From Deltaproteobacteria bacterium (lineage in GTDB: Bacteria > UBA10199 > JACPAL01), in the NCBI GenBank assembly GCA_016180855.1, contig JACPAL010000003.1:62001-126000 (forward strand): 64,000 bases of DNA, given 5' to 3'. Below, piece after piece: positions 45,990 through 55,516 of the stretch. Position 1 is the first letter of the stretch; every line of letters begins with the position of its first letter. The translations under genes were made by a program, and so were the position numbers. The notes below the pieces were generated by a model, which saw nothing but the letters and a program-made list of their open reading frames with translations, was not told the origin of the DNA and ran no database searches.

Positions 45990-47078
45990 ATGTCGATTGA
46001 CTCTTTCGTAAGGGCGATTGGGAGCGGGGTAGCCGATCGCGACTCCAGAAAATCTGCAGAAATTCAAGAAGGTCTCAGGCAAAAGGGACTCAGGGAGGGT
46101 CTTCCCCCTGCCTTTGCCCGATCATTGGCCCGCTCTTTTTTTGACGATAGATCTCCAACCCAGATCGATTTTGATGAGTACAAAAAACTTGTTACCTATG
46201 ATTCGGTGACATCACGTCGGGTTCTCAATGCCCTCTTTGAACAAAGGCCGGATCTTTTTGTGAGTGCTCCATTTCTACGGAGAAAGCTGACCGATGTTCT
46301 ATCAGAGATCTTCTCTCTGAATCCCCAGGTGATTGCTGTCGGAGAAGAGCATTTGTCCGATACCCTGCCCCCGGAGATCAACCCAACCGCCCAGCGATTC
46401 GCTGAGGAGGTCCTACCCAGGATGGCGAGTGAGGGTTATAAGACATTTGTTACCGAGATGGTTTCCTATGATTGGCCGGATGAGGAGCGGGATCTTTTTA
46501 TCAAGACGGGCAAAATCGATTCTGAAAATACACCCTACCTTGATGCCTGCTTCAGTCAGACGAGCGACCGCGCCCGTGCCAGTTTTGAGATTATGATGCA
46601 GGCGGCGAGACGTCTTGGTATTAAGATCGTTGGGGGAGGTATTCCGCTGAAGGAGATGTTGGCCAGCCATGTCGTCTTGGGGGCGATCGCTCAGGGGAAG
46701 ATCATGGATCCTCCCTATCAGGAGAGTCTCGAGACAAACCTCAACAATGGAGTTATTACAAGCGTCAATGCCTATCTTCAGTCGGCGGTTCAGCGGGAGA
46801 CCCGCAAAGGGACCAAGGTCGTTATTTATTCAGGTGCCCTTCACAGTGACACGGTCTCCGTGCGTGAAAGGGCCCCCTGGAGTCTGGGAGATGATTTTTC
46901 AGAGGTGATGACGGTGGCAGAACTTGAGCTCTTTGTTCCTGAAAATTCACAGACAGAGTACACCCGGCTTCTTTTGGAAACACTCCCCGATAAGCAAGCT
47001 CCCTTCGTTCGGCGCCTGCTCAACAGTTGGACCTTTGTCTTTTCTGAAACCCCACAAACAGTCCCCGCAAAGCCCTAG
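45990..47078 (+). CDS. TraB/ChaN/EreA-like (Tiki superfamily) protein
   Basis: 362 residues. The core has the superfamily's paired motifs: PQVIAVGEEHLSDTLPPEI (GExxH-type) near residue 113 and KVVIYSGALHSDTVSV (GxxH-type) near residue 278. The acidic FVTEMVSYDW lies between them. These folds include haem-binding ChaN, erythromycin esterase and the Wnt-cleaving Tiki proteases, so a metal-dependent activity is plausible. The first ~100 residues are unlike the family. No signal peptide, so probably cytoplasmic. A hairpin covers its ribosome-binding site. Confidence 0.78.
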   Translation: MSIDSFVRAIGSGVADRDSRKSAEIQEGLRQKGLREGLPPAFARSLARSFFDDRSPTQIDFDEYKKLVTYDSVTSRRVLNALFEQRPDLFVSAPFLRRKLTDVLSEIFSLNPQVIAVGEEHLSDTLPPEINPTAQRFAEEVLPRMASEGYKTFVTEMVSYDWPDEERDLFIKTGKIDSENTPYLDACFSQTSDRARASFEIMMQAARRLGIKIVGGGIPLKEMLASHVVLGAIAQGKIMDPPYQESLETNLNNGVITSVNAYLQSAVQRETRKGTKVVIYSGALHSDTVSVRERAPWSLGDDFSEVMTVAELELFVPENSQTEYTRLLLETLPDKQAPFVRRLLNSWTFVFSETPQTVPAKP

Positions 47079-47099
47079 ACTGCAGAGAACTCCTATTGT

Positions 47100-47181
47100 A
47101 GGGCTTTCTGCCCTCACCCTGTCCCTCTCCCGTTGACGGGAGAGGGGACATAAGACTAAAAGAAATCGCTTTGGGTGAGGG
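47100..47181. repeat. Compound palindrome upstream of ilvC
   Basis: Three stems lie close together: AGGGC/GCCCT at 47100-47114; CCCTCTCCCG/CGGGAGAGGG at 47123-47146; and an outer pair CCCTCACCC (47111-47119)/GGGTGAGGG (47173-47181). The last arm ends a few bases before AAGGAGG of ilvC. It has the form of a widely dispersed intergenic REP-like repeat; a role in ilvC control is not shown. Confidence 0.65.
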
Positions 47182-47197
47182 TGATCAAGGAGGCCTC

Positions 47198-48217
47198 ATG
47201 GCAAAAATCTACTACGCAAACGATACCGATTCAAAATTGCTCAAAGGCAAGAAGATCATCATCTTCGGTTACGGCTCTCAGGGGCATGCCCATGCGTTGA
47301 ACCTCAAAGAGAGTGGCATGGATGTCACCGTCTCCCTCCGGCCAGAGAGCAAGGGCATCCGCCGTGCGGAACAGGCTGGGCTCAAGGTGATGACCAATGC
47401 TGACGAGGCAGCAAAGATGGCCGACGTTGCGATGATCGTCATCCCGGATGAAGACCAGAAAAAGCTTTGGGATGATCATCTCCAAAAGAATTTAAAAAAG
47501 GGGGCTGCGCTCTTCTTTGCGCATGGTTTTAACATCCATTTTAAGCGGATTGTCCCTCGGCCGGACCTCGATTGTATCCTCATTGCCCCAAAGGGACCGG
47601 GGCATCTGGTTCGCTCCCAGTTTCAGGAAGGGGTTGGTGTCCCTTGCCTTATTGCGATTGGTCAGGATGCGACGGGCAAGGCGAAACAGATCGGTCTTGC
47701 GTATGCCGCCGGGATCGGCGGGGCTCGTGCCGGCGTTATTGAAACGACCTTTAAGGAAGAGACAGAGACCGACCTGTTTGGTGAACAATCGGTTCTTTGT
47801 GGAGGGGTGACGGAGCTTATGCAGGCCGGCTTTGATACGCTCGTGAAGGCCGGTTATCAGCCGGAGGTTGCCTACTTTGAATGTCTTCATGAGATGAAGC
47901 TCATTGTCGATCTGGTCTATAACGGTGGACTCGCCAATATGCGTTATTCCATCTCGAATACCGCCGAGTATGGCGACTACTCACGAGGGCCCCGCATCAT
48001 CGGTGAGGGTACCCGCAAGGCGATGCAGGAGATCTTGAAAGAGATCCAGAGCGGGAAATTTGCCAAAGAATATATTGAAGAATGTGAGAAAGGAAACCCC
48101 ACCCTTAAGAAGAGGCGTGAGGAGTGTGCCAAATCTCTCGTGGAAAAAGTGGGTGAGGAGCTCCGTGGTATGATGCCGTGGCTGCAGGGATCGGTTCAAA
48201 AGAAAGAGCAGAAGTAA
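47198..48217 (+). CDS. ilvC: Ketol-acid reductoisomerase, class I
   Basis: Mg- and NAD(P)H-dependent rearrangement and reduction of acetolactate in valine, leucine and isoleucine synthesis. 339 residues, class I length. Features: [17 protein letters not shown] nucleotide fold with LRPESKG on the cofactor loop, [24 protein letters not shown], and the metal-site acids in [15 protein letters not shown]. Start ATG 47198 has AAGGAGG five bases upstream; an in-frame TTG at 47171 is unlikely. Other ilv genes are not present. Confidence 0.97.
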   Translation: MAKIYYANDTDSKLLKGKKIIIFGYGSQGHAHALNLKESGMDVTVSLRPESKGIRRAEQAGLKVMTNADEAAKMADVAMIVIPDEDQKKLWDDHLQKNLKKGAALFFAHGFNIHFKRIVPRPDLDCILIAPKGPGHLVRSQFQEGVGVPCLIAIGQDATGKAKQIGLAYAAGIGGARAGVIETTFKEETETDLFGEQSVLCGGVTELMQAGFDTLVKAGYQPEVAYFECLHEMKLIVDLVYNGGLANMRYSISNTAEYGDYSRGPRIIGEGTRKAMQEILKEIQSGKFAKEYIEECEKGNPTLKKRREECAKSLVEKVGEELRGMMPWLQGSVQKKEQK

Positions 48218-48267
48218 GAGAATGACCATTGGTGCGGGTCCTGTCATGGGGATATTAGAAACGAGCT

Positions 48268-49077
48268 ATGCCTCTCAGAAAACCGGCAGTTGCAGGAACC
48301 TTCTATCCGGCTCAAGTCCAAGAACTTGAGTCCGAACTGAAGCGCTGTCTCTCAACTCATCCGACGTCAAAAGAAAAAGTCATCGGTGTTGTCTCTCCCC
48401 ATGCCGGCTACATTTATAGCGGTGTAGTAGCGGGGGCCGTTTTTAGCAAAATAGAGATCCCGGACAAATTGATCATCCTCTCTCCCAATCACACCGGCCT
48501 CGGTTCCCCCTTCTCGATCATGCCTGAGGGTGAGTGGGAGACGCCACTCGGCCGTGCCAAGATTGATCAGCCACTTGCCTCCCTTTTCATGAAAAACTGT
48601 CCCCTCTTGGAGATTGATCAGGAGGCGCATCGGCGAGAGCATTCGCTGGAGGTTCAGATCCCGTTTCTACAGCATCTCAAAAAAGCGTTCTCTTTTGTCC
48701 CGGTGACACTGGGACACATCCCCTTCGAGGATTGCGAGACGGTTGGACAGGGGCTCGCAGCGACGATCCGAAAATCGGGTGAGGAGATCCTTATTATTGC
48801 GAGCTCGGATATGAATCACTATGAAAGCCAGGGGATTGCCGAGAAAAAGGACCAGATCGCCATTCAACAAATCTTGAAGCTTGATCCCAAACGCCTCTTT
48901 GACAAGGTCCATCAAAGCTCGGTCTCGATGTGCGGGATTATCCCGACCACAGTGATGCTCATTGCGGCCAAGGAGCTAGGGGCTAAAAAAGCAGAGCTCA
49001 TCAAACATGCGACGAGTGGAGATGTAACGGGGGACTACAATTCAGTCGTGGGGTACGCCAGCCTTATGATCTCTTAA
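48268..49077 (+). CDS. MEMO family protein (AmmeMemoRadiSam system protein B)
   Basis: 269 residues of the MEMO1 fold, related to extradiol dioxygenases. Ligands corresponding to the iron/copper site of human MEMO1 are present: His in VVSPHAGYIYSG, His in SPNHTGLGS and Cys in SVSMCGIIPTT. AGTFYPAQVQELESEL is the usual start. Bacterial members often accompany an AmmeA-type and a radical-SAM protein, but neither is present here, so it is an isolated copy. The role in bacteria is unclear. Confidence 0.93.
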   Translation: MPLRKPAVAGTFYPAQVQELESELKRCLSTHPTSKEKVIGVVSPHAGYIYSGVVAGAVFSKIEIPDKLIILSPNHTGLGSPFSIMPEGEWETPLGRAKIDQPLASLFMKNCPLLEIDQEAHRREHSLEVQIPFLQHLKKAFSFVPVTLGHIPFEDCETVGQGLAATIRKSGEEILIIASSDMNHYESQGIAEKKDQIAIQQILKLDPKRLFDKVHQSSVSMCGIIPTTVMLIAAKELGAKKAELIKHATSGDVTGDYNSVVGYASLMIS

Positions 49078-49079
49078 GA

Positions 49080-50135
49080 TTAAAGCTCCGCATAAGCATT
49101 TTGAATCAATTTTTCCGTCATCTCCCAGTCGATACATTTATCTGTGACGGAGACGCCGTAACGAAGCCCTGAAATATCTTTGAGGTCGGGTGGAATCGGC
49201 TGGTTTCCCTCAAAGAGATTGCTCTCCAGCATCATGCCGATAATGGACGAACCGTCCTTTTTGAATTGTCCAAGACAGTTTTCAAAGACAGCCGGTTGAT
49301 TGCGGTGGTCTTTGTTAGAGTTGCCGTGACTGCAGTCGACCATGATCTTTTTACGAAGCCGTTCTTTTTCGAGTATTTTTTCGCAAGCGGCGATACTCTC
49401 CGGATCAAAATTGGGTCTCTTGCCGCCCCGCAGAACGATATGACTGTAGGAATTCCCCCTCGTCTTGAAGACCGCCGGTCGGCCCTCCGAATCGACGCCC
49501 AAAAAGTGATGTGGTGCAAGGGACGATTTCATCGCGTTCACGGCAACTTCAATATTGCCATCGGTTCCATTCTTGAATCCGATCGGCATCGAGAGACCGG
49601 AGGCCATCTCGCGATGGGTCTGTGATTCAATCGTTCGTGCGCCGATCGCTGACCAGGCGATCAGATCCGATAAGTACTGAGGGACCACGGGGTCCAACGC
49701 CTCTGATGCAACGGGAAGACCGATCTCGTTCAACTGTAAAAGAAGTTTTCTCCCCCTCTTGAGTCCCTCTTCAATATGAAAGGAGTCATTCATGAACGGA
49801 TCGTTAATAAGCCCCTTCCAGCCGACCGTCGTCCGGGGTTTTTCAAAGTAGACCCGCATAACCAAAAAAATATTTTTTGAAACTTCGTCCGACAATTTTT
49901 TCAATTTGCCGGCATACTCCAGGGCTGCCTTCGGATCGTGAATAGAGCAGGGGCCCACAACAACAAAAAGACGGCGTTCCTTCCCATCGAGGATATTCCG
50001 AATGATTCCTCTTCCTTCCGAAACCGTTTTTTGCGCGGTTTTTGTCAACGGCAGTTGACGCTGAATCTCCACCGGGGTTGGAAGGAGGTACGAACTTTCA
50101 ATATTGGTGTTGATGAGTTTTTTCTGATCATTCAT
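49080..50135 (-). CDS. aroG: 3-deoxy-7-phosphoheptulonate synthase, AroFGH type (I-alpha)
   Basis: A second enzyme for the first shikimate step. 351 residues, start ATG 50135 preceded by AAGG. Signatures: VVGPCSIHDPKAALEYAGKL, RVYFEKPRTTVGWKGLINDP, ARTIESQTHREMASGL, PIGFKNGTDGNIEVA and DCSHGNSNK. This is the E. coli-type subclass with a short N-terminal extension for feedback control, separate from the I-beta enzyme at 28221-29240. It converges with the MEMO gene two bases away. Confidence 0.95.
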   Translation of the reverse strand: MNDQKKLINTNIESSYLLPTPVEIQRQLPLTKTAQKTVSEGRGIIRNILDGKERRLFVVVGPCSIHDPKAALEYAGKLKKLSDEVSKNIFLVMRVYFEKPRTTVGWKGLINDPFMNDSFHIEEGLKRGRKLLLQLNEIGLPVASEALDPVVPQYLSDLIAWSAIGARTIESQTHREMASGLSMPIGFKNGTDGNIEVAVNAMKSSLAPHHFLGVDSEGRPAVFKTRGNSYSHIVLRGGKRPNFDPESIAACEKILEKERLRKKIMVDCSHGNSNKDHRNQPAVFENCLGQFKKDGSSIIGMMLESNLFEGNQPIPPDLKDISGLRYGVSVTDKCIDWEMTEKLIQNAYAEL

Positions 50136-50226
50136 GAGGTGCCTTGAAGGATATATGACGTGCCCAAACGTCATCAAGATGAAATTTCAAGAGTAAGCTT
50201 TTGTCTATTCTCCCCCTCAATCAACT

Positions 50227-52479
50227 ATGATAGGATGGACTCCTGTGAGATCGCTCTCCCGTATCTCCCTTTTGCTCCTTCTGCTTCTCACGTCTCCGCT
50301 CAGTGCGCAGATGAATTCAGGCCCCCTCAACCAGTCCGGTGGACCTTCTTCTGGTCCAAACCAGATCAATAGTAACAACTTCAACGGATTGGGTGGTGTC
50401 GACTGGTCTACTGTTGCCCAGATCTCTCAGGAGGAAGGGAGGTATGTAAGACAGGTCTTTCTCGATCTTCGGACGATGAATGCGAGTGAGGCGGCTTCAG
50501 AGGGGGATTTTTATCTTGGATTTCCTACTTTAGATAGAAGGCACCAGTATCGGTATCTGACCAGAGGGCAGGATCAAGGCCTAAGACTCCGGTTTCACTC
50601 GGTGGGAGGGCAGAGCCGTCAGACATTTGATTGGCGGCTTCAAGGGCCTCCGGGGAGTGATTCATGTGTCTTGACCCGATGCGACCTCCCTTCGATCCCT
50701 ATTGAGGATATGGAACCGGTAGAGATCCATACGGAGAGACCTGGCTGTGGGGCGACGGATGCGATCGGGGTTGAAGAGGCCACGATATCCTACGTCTTGA
50801 ACAATGGGAGTATCCGGAGGACAACTCTGAACAACCTTTGGATCCCCTGTGTTGAGTTTCCTTCCTCGGCATCAGGGGGCGAAAGGATCAAAAAGCTCAA
50901 GGTGATTCTTAATAATGGGAGTACCGAGAGGAGCTCTCTTGGACAAAGGATTAAGGGGAAGATAGAGCTTGGAAATGGGGTCTTTATCCCGCTGGCGACC
51001 CAGACATCATCGGGGACCCTCCTCGGAAGTCTCACGTATGAGTTCCTCGAGAGTTATCAGGCCTACCGGGATTGGTTGGCTGCCAGGCCGGACTCTTCCT
51101 TTTGGGTAAGGGCAGAGCTCGGTTGTCGGGCCAATTATCAGTGGTCCTCAAGGGGCGTAGAACGGTGTGCCGAAGATATCCCTCGTTTCCGACCAAACCG
51201 TGAGGGGCTTCCAAGCCTTTGGTTTGAGATCTATTGTGAGAACTCTTACGATTCGACCTGTCGATATTATCCCCCTCCCCGGTCCGATAGCATTGAGGTG
51301 GAGGACCTTAAAATTCAAGTCAGCATCGATTATTCCGGTTGGTACGGCTGGAATAATAATGAAGAGATCGATCCGGTTTATATTGATGAGGTCGAGATGC
51401 AATTTGAGAAGGAGAATGGGGAGAGGTTTACGCTTTCGTACAACGCCGGGTACCAGCTCCCTTGTTCTAATGTCTCTCACTGTACGATCGAGGCGGAGCC
51501 GGAGAGGGTCTACCAAGGAGGTGAGATCCAACTCTCCTGGAGGATCTCGGGAAGACCGACCTCCGTTAATGACACAATAAGATACGCAAACTGTTTCACA
51601 GGCGTTAATAATCCTCTTAATCTCGATGTTGATCTCCCGATGCAGGGAGAGGCAGAATGTCCCGTGGTTAGCGGTTTTCCGTTCTGGATTGATACGCGTT
51701 GGAGTTGCCCTGATATTGCTGCCAATTCACGGCGTGTGGGTGTTTTCTACAGAAATACCGATTACACCTACCGATGTGAGGCCCCCATTGAATATCGTGG
51801 TCCTGTGGAGATTGTAGATAGTGCCGGCTGTCCCTATACGCTGCATGGCTACGATGAACAGTACGGGACCTCTCTTTCGACCGTCACGATGAACAACTAC
51901 ATCAGTAAATTTGGGATCGGCCTGGACCGTTGGAGGAATCTCACCCCCGATTACCTCTTTTATCAGAACAGAAACCCGTTCAAGAGGCTCTTGACCGCGA
52001 TCCACTTTCTAAAGAACAGGCGTTGGGAGAACTACAATCAGGAGTTGTTTGAAGGAGAGAGGATTCGGGATGATTCGTTTTATGAGCTGGCCGGGCGACC
52101 GATTGATTCCTTGAGACCGATGTCATCGTGTGAATCAATATGGGCCGGCTGGACTTCGACCGGTTGGGGGGATGAGGATGTAACCCTTTCAAAAAGACTT
52201 ATTTTTGAGTCACATCCGTTTGTAAGGGCCGAGGTTATTGTTCATGAAGGGTGGCATGCCTATCGTGACGGGGCCTCTCATTATGACTGCAACGGAGGAG
52301 ACGATAATTGTGACTATTCGTGGGATTCCAATGGGGCCTATCGGGCCGGGGTTATCTTCGACTCATGGATCTACGGGGAATGTGCAAACTGCTCCCCTTT
52401 AATCCGGGAGATGGCCCAAGATCAGGGAAACGTAAGCCTGGATTGGCAATTCTATATCGACCCGGGGTTCCGATTATGA
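50227..52479 (+). CDS. Secreted protein of unknown family with HEGWH (zincin-like) motif
   Basis: 750 residues. A signal peptide (VRSLSRISLLLLLLLTSPLSA) is followed by a long mature region with many Cys and aromatic residues, probably beta-rich and disulfide-bonded. Near the C-terminus, residues 673-677 read HEGWH in AEVIVHEGWHAYRDGASH, an HExxH motif as in zinc metallopeptidases. A Cys-rich, acidic segment follows (CNGGDDNCDYSWDSNG, GECANCSPLI); a third zinc ligand is not clear. The start could be ATG 50227 or GTG 50245, the latter having AGGATGG upstream. It is coupled to the next gene by ATGA. No known family; proteolytic activity is inference. Confidence 0.72.
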   Translation: MIGWTPVRSLSRISLLLLLLLTSPLSAQMNSGPLNQSGGPSSGPNQINSNNFNGLGGVDWSTVAQISQEEGRYVRQVFLDLRTMNASEAASEGDFYLGFPTLDRRHQYRYLTRGQDQGLRLRFHSVGGQSRQTFDWRLQGPPGSDSCVLTRCDLPSIPIEDMEPVEIHTERPGCGATDAIGVEEATISYVLNNGSIRRTTLNNLWIPCVEFPSSASGGERIKKLKVILNNGSTERSSLGQRIKGKIELGNGVFIPLATQTSSGTLLGSLTYEFLESYQAYRDWLAARPDSSFWVRAELGCRANYQWSSRGVERCAEDIPRFRPNREGLPSLWFEIYCENSYDSTCRYYPPPRSDSIEVEDLKIQVSIDYSGWYGWNNNEEIDPVYIDEVEMQFEKENGERFTLSYNAGYQLPCSNVSHCTIEAEPERVYQGGEIQLSWRISGRPTSVNDTIRYANCFTGVNNPLNLDVDLPMQGEAECPVVSGFPFWIDTRWSCPDIAANSRRVGVFYRNTDYTYRCEAPIEYRGPVEIVDSAGCPYTLHGYDEQYGTSLSTVTMNNYISKFGIGLDRWRNLTPDYLFYQNRNPFKRLLTAIHFLKNRRWENYNQELFEGERIRDDSFYELAGRPIDSLRPMSSCESIWAGWTSTGWGDEDVTLSKRLIFESHPFVRAEVIVHEGWHAYRDGASHYDCNGGDDNCDYSWDSNGAYRAGVIFDSWIYGECANCSPLIREMAQDQGNVSLDWQFYIDPGFRL

Positions 52480-53315
52480 CGCAAAAGAGGCTTATCTTTT
52501 TGTTGATCCTCCTCCTTCTGGGAGGTGGCGTCCTGCTCCTGTGGAGAATGGAGAAGGGGACAGGAGTTTTGACCCTCCGGAAGGCGTTACAGGAGGGGCA
52601 CAACAGGCTGCCTCTCGGTGGAAAGAAAGGTGATCATCCAGAAGGGGCTACCTCAATAATAGAAGAGGGGACAACTGGGCAATGGGGGCAGGGAAAAGAG
52701 GATCCCGTCACCTCGATTATTTCGGAACTCCCAAAGGAGCTACGGGACGGCTTAAGGCTGATCGATTCAGAGGATTGGGATGAGACCAGACAGACGGAGT
52801 GGCAACATCGACTTCAAGTCCTTCGCATGAAGGCAAATCAACTCGTTCCTAAGATTGCCGAGGCACTTCGTGCAATCCCGATCGAAAGGAGTTATCCGAG
52901 GTACCAGCTCACATTTCTGTTGGGTGAGATCGGTTCCGACTTGGCCCTCCCTGCCTTGAAAGAGGTGATTGAAGAGCCGATTCCGGACGAGCTGATGAAA
53001 GGTCCGGAACAGGAAGGCCCGCCGCCGGGAGGGGAGTACCTTATCGTCAAGACACAGGCGATCAATGCGATGATGATGATCGGTCTTGAATCAGAGGGCA
53101 AAAGAGAGGAGATCAAAGGGGATCTCTTCTCTGCATTAGGCTCCCCTTACCGATCGGTTCGTCGGGCAGCGGTGATGGCATCAAAACAACTTTTTCCGGA
53201 AGATCGGTCCTTAAAAGAGGAACTGACCTCCCGCCTTCCAGAAAGTGAGAGATATTTTTACGACCTGAAACTGGTCCAGACCGGTCTTTCCCTCTCTTCT
53301 CCTGGGAATAAATAA
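52476..53315 (+). CDS. Membrane-anchored helical-repeat protein of unknown function
   Basis: 279 residues from ATG 52476, overlapping the stop of the secreted HEGWH protein by four bases. One N-terminal helix (KRLIFLLILLLLGGGVLLLW) should anchor it in the inner membrane with the rest in the periplasm. A charged linker leads to helical units resembling HEAT repeats (YPRYQLTFLLGEIGSDLALP, YRSVRRAAVMASKQLFPED). Translational coupling suggests it works with the secreted protein. Confidence 0.7.
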   Translation: MTQKRLIFLLILLLLGGGVLLLWRMEKGTGVLTLRKALQEGHNRLPLGGKKGDHPEGATSIIEEGTTGQWGQGKEDPVTSIISELPKELRDGLRLIDSEDWDETRQTEWQHRLQVLRMKANQLVPKIAEALRAIPIERSYPRYQLTFLLGEIGSDLALPALKEVIEEPIPDELMKGPEQEGPPPGGEYLIVKTQAINAMMMIGLESEGKREEIKGDLFSALGSPYRSVRRAAVMASKQLFPEDRSLKEELTSRLPESERYFYDLKLVQTGLSLSSPGNK

Positions 53316-53366
53316 GCCAACGGATCGTTTCTTGACACCTCCCCTCCCCTCCCCTAAGTTCCTCGC

Positions 53367-54746
53367 ATGTCAGACGGCCCACGTGTCAGATTTGCCCCCT
53401 CTCCCACCGGTCATCTCCATATTGGTGGAGCTCGGACGGCGATCTTCAACTGGCTCTATGCGCGGAAGGAAAAGGGGGTCTTTATCCTCCGCATAGAAGA
53501 TACCGATCGGGAGCGATCGACGTCAGAATACGTCCGTTCGATCATGGAAGGGCTTGAATGGCTCGGGCTTGATTGGGATGAGGGGCCTTACCACCAGATC
53601 GACCGGATGGAGATTTACAAGTCGCATGTCGACAAGCTCCTGGCGGAGGGGAACGCTTATCGATGTTATTGCACCACTGAGGAATTGGAGCAGAGACGGA
53701 AATCTGCCTTGGCGAAGGGGGAAAAACCAAAATACGATGGTCGTTGCCGCGATGCCGATCCGAACCAGAAGCGGCCGTACTGCATCCGTTTTAAGACAAC
53801 TCAGACGGGTGAAACCGTTGTCCACGATCTGGTCCATGGAGATGTCACGTTTCAAAATGCGGAACTCGATGATCTTGTGATTCAGCGCACTGACGGAATT
53901 CCAACCTACAATCTCTGCGTTATTATTGATGATGCCTTGATGAGGATTACCCATGTTATCCGCGGGGACGACCATTTGAATAACACCCCTCGCCAGATAC
54001 AACTTTATCAGGCGTTCGAATATCCCCTTCCCCTATTCGCCCATCTTCCGATGATTCTTGGGGCCGACCGGACACGGCTTTCAAAACGGCACGGGGCAAC
54101 CTCCGTTTTAGCCTACAAGGAGATGGGGCATCTTGCGGATGCCCTGATCAACTTTCTTGCACGACTTGGGTGGTCCCATGGAGATCAGGAGATCTTCACG
54201 CGTGACGAACTGGTTGAAAAATTCTCACTGGGTAATATCGGAAAATCGGGGGGCGTCTTCAATATGGAGAAGCTCGCCTGGCTTAACAGTCATTATATAA
54301 AGACGACCGATCCAAAGACATTGGCCGCCCTGCTGATCCCGTTTTTGGAGAGGGAGGGACATCAGGTGATAGTGGGGGAGATGCTGGAGCGGTCGATTCA
54401 GCTCTGTCGCGATCGGGCCAGGACATTGATCGAGCTGGCCCATCTTGTCCTTCCCTATCTGGCCGAAGAGATTACCGTGGAGGAGAAGGCACTGCCTCAT
54501 TTAGCGAATAAGGGACTCCTCCGGGAGATCCGAGGGTTTCTCTCGTTGCAGGAGGACTTTCACGAGTCGGCCCTCAAAGGCGCCTTTGAACGACTCACAG
54601 CAGAGAAGAAAATTTCCTTGAAAGAAGTTGCCCAACCACTACGGGTTGCCCTGACCGGTTCGACCGTTTCTCCCGGTATCTTTGAGGTGATGACCCTGCT
54701 CGGTCAAGAGAAGGTTTTGAGGAGACTTGATAAGGTTTTGGCATGA
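53367..54746 (+). CDS. gltX: Glutamate--tRNA ligase
   Basis: Class I synthetase charging tRNA-Glu. 459 residues: FAPSPTGHLHIGGARTAI (HIGH), a zinc-type Cys group (YRCYCTTEELEQ, then YDGRCRD), LIVQRTDG-like LVIQRTDGIPTYN, and the KMSKS-equivalent LSKRHGATSVL. No ribosome-binding site is seen. TTGACA at 53332-53337 and TAAGTT at 53355-53360 (spacer 17) put a start of transcription near the ATG itself. The end overlaps the PAP2 gene by four bases. Confidence 0.96.
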   Translation: MSDGPRVRFAPSPTGHLHIGGARTAIFNWLYARKEKGVFILRIEDTDRERSTSEYVRSIMEGLEWLGLDWDEGPYHQIDRMEIYKSHVDKLLAEGNAYRCYCTTEELEQRRKSALAKGEKPKYDGRCRDADPNQKRPYCIRFKTTQTGETVVHDLVHGDVTFQNAELDDLVIQRTDGIPTYNLCVIIDDALMRITHVIRGDDHLNNTPRQIQLYQAFEYPLPLFAHLPMILGADRTRLSKRHGATSVLAYKEMGHLADALINFLARLGWSHGDQEIFTRDELVEKFSLGNIGKSGGVFNMEKLAWLNSHYIKTTDPKTLAALLIPFLEREGHQVIVGEMLERSIQLCRDRARTLIELAHLVLPYLAEEITVEEKALPHLANKGLLREIRGFLSLQEDFHESALKGAFERLTAEKKISLKEVAQPLRVALTGSTVSPGIFEVMTLLGQEKVLRRLDKVLA

Positions 54747-55510
54747 AGAGGCGTTTGGCGGGTATTCTCCTGCTTCTTTTATTCTCTCGGTCCCTATGGG
54801 CCGGCAAAAAAGAGGATTACAAAGAACGTTCCGATATTGCCGAGCAATGGTTTTTTCACGAATTGCCCCGTCACATAGGAAATGATCTAAAAGAGACTTT
54901 TTGGAATCAATGGCACCTTTTGGGCATTGCTGCAGGGACGGGGCTGACCCTTGGAATTCACCAAAAAGATCCGGAGATCCAGGCGGAGTTTCATCCTCGT
55001 GATATTCTGGGCAGTGCGAACGATCTTTTTAACATCTTGGGAAACGGTCTTGTACTGGGGGGAGGTGCCTTGGTGGCGACAACCACCTTTAAACTCCTGG
55101 AGATGCCGAGGGCGACCTGGACGGCCGGAACGATGCTCGAGGCACTCACATTGACCTATGCCTTTACTTACCCCTTAAAGCTCATGACTCAACGGGAGAG
55201 GCCGGATGGTTCTAACAGTTACTCGTTTCCATCGGCGCATGCCTCCGGCTCCTTCGCCCTGGCCACGGTGGCGGAGTCTTTCTATGGTCCGTGGATCGGC
55301 ATCCCCTCCTATCTTCTCGCGACATTGATTTCGCTCTCCAGGCTTGATAGCAACAAGCATGTCGCCTCAGATGTCATGGCAGGGGCCCTTTTAGGCACGG
55401 TTGTTGGGCTTGGTACGGCTCGATTTCACAAGGAGGAGAGAAAGGATTTTTTTGTTGCACCCAACCTGTCGGCATCAGGTGGAGGGATTCAGATTGGGAG
55501 GCTTTTCTAA
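54743..55510 (+). CDS. PAP2-family membrane phosphatase
   Basis: 255 residues. The three phosphatase motifs are present: LMTQRERP (motif 1), FPSAHASGSFALAT (motif 2) and SRLDSNKHVASDVMAG (motif 3), with the catalytic His in motif 3. A signal-like N-terminus (RRLAGILLLLLFSRSLWAG) and a charged segment precede about five hydrophobic helices. Substrates could be undecaprenyl pyrophosphate or phosphatidate; sequence alone does not decide. It is coupled to gltX and followed six bases later by a lipid-kinase-like gene. Confidence 0.9.
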   Translation: MKRRLAGILLLLLFSRSLWAGKKEDYKERSDIAEQWFFHELPRHIGNDLKETFWNQWHLLGIAAGTGLTLGIHQKDPEIQAEFHPRDILGSANDLFNILGNGLVLGGGALVATTTFKLLEMPRATWTAGTMLEALTLTYAFTYPLKLMTQRERPDGSNSYSFPSAHASGSFALATVAESFYGPWIGIPSYLLATLISLSRLDSNKHVASDVMAGALLGTVVGLGTARFHKEERKDFFVAPNLSASGGGIQIGRLF

Positions 55511-55516
55511 AAAAGT

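Noticed and set aside
47079-47197. Riboswitch or attenuator before ilvC
   Set aside because: The stems match a dispersed palindromic repeat and I see no leader peptide rich in Leu, Val or Ile codons.
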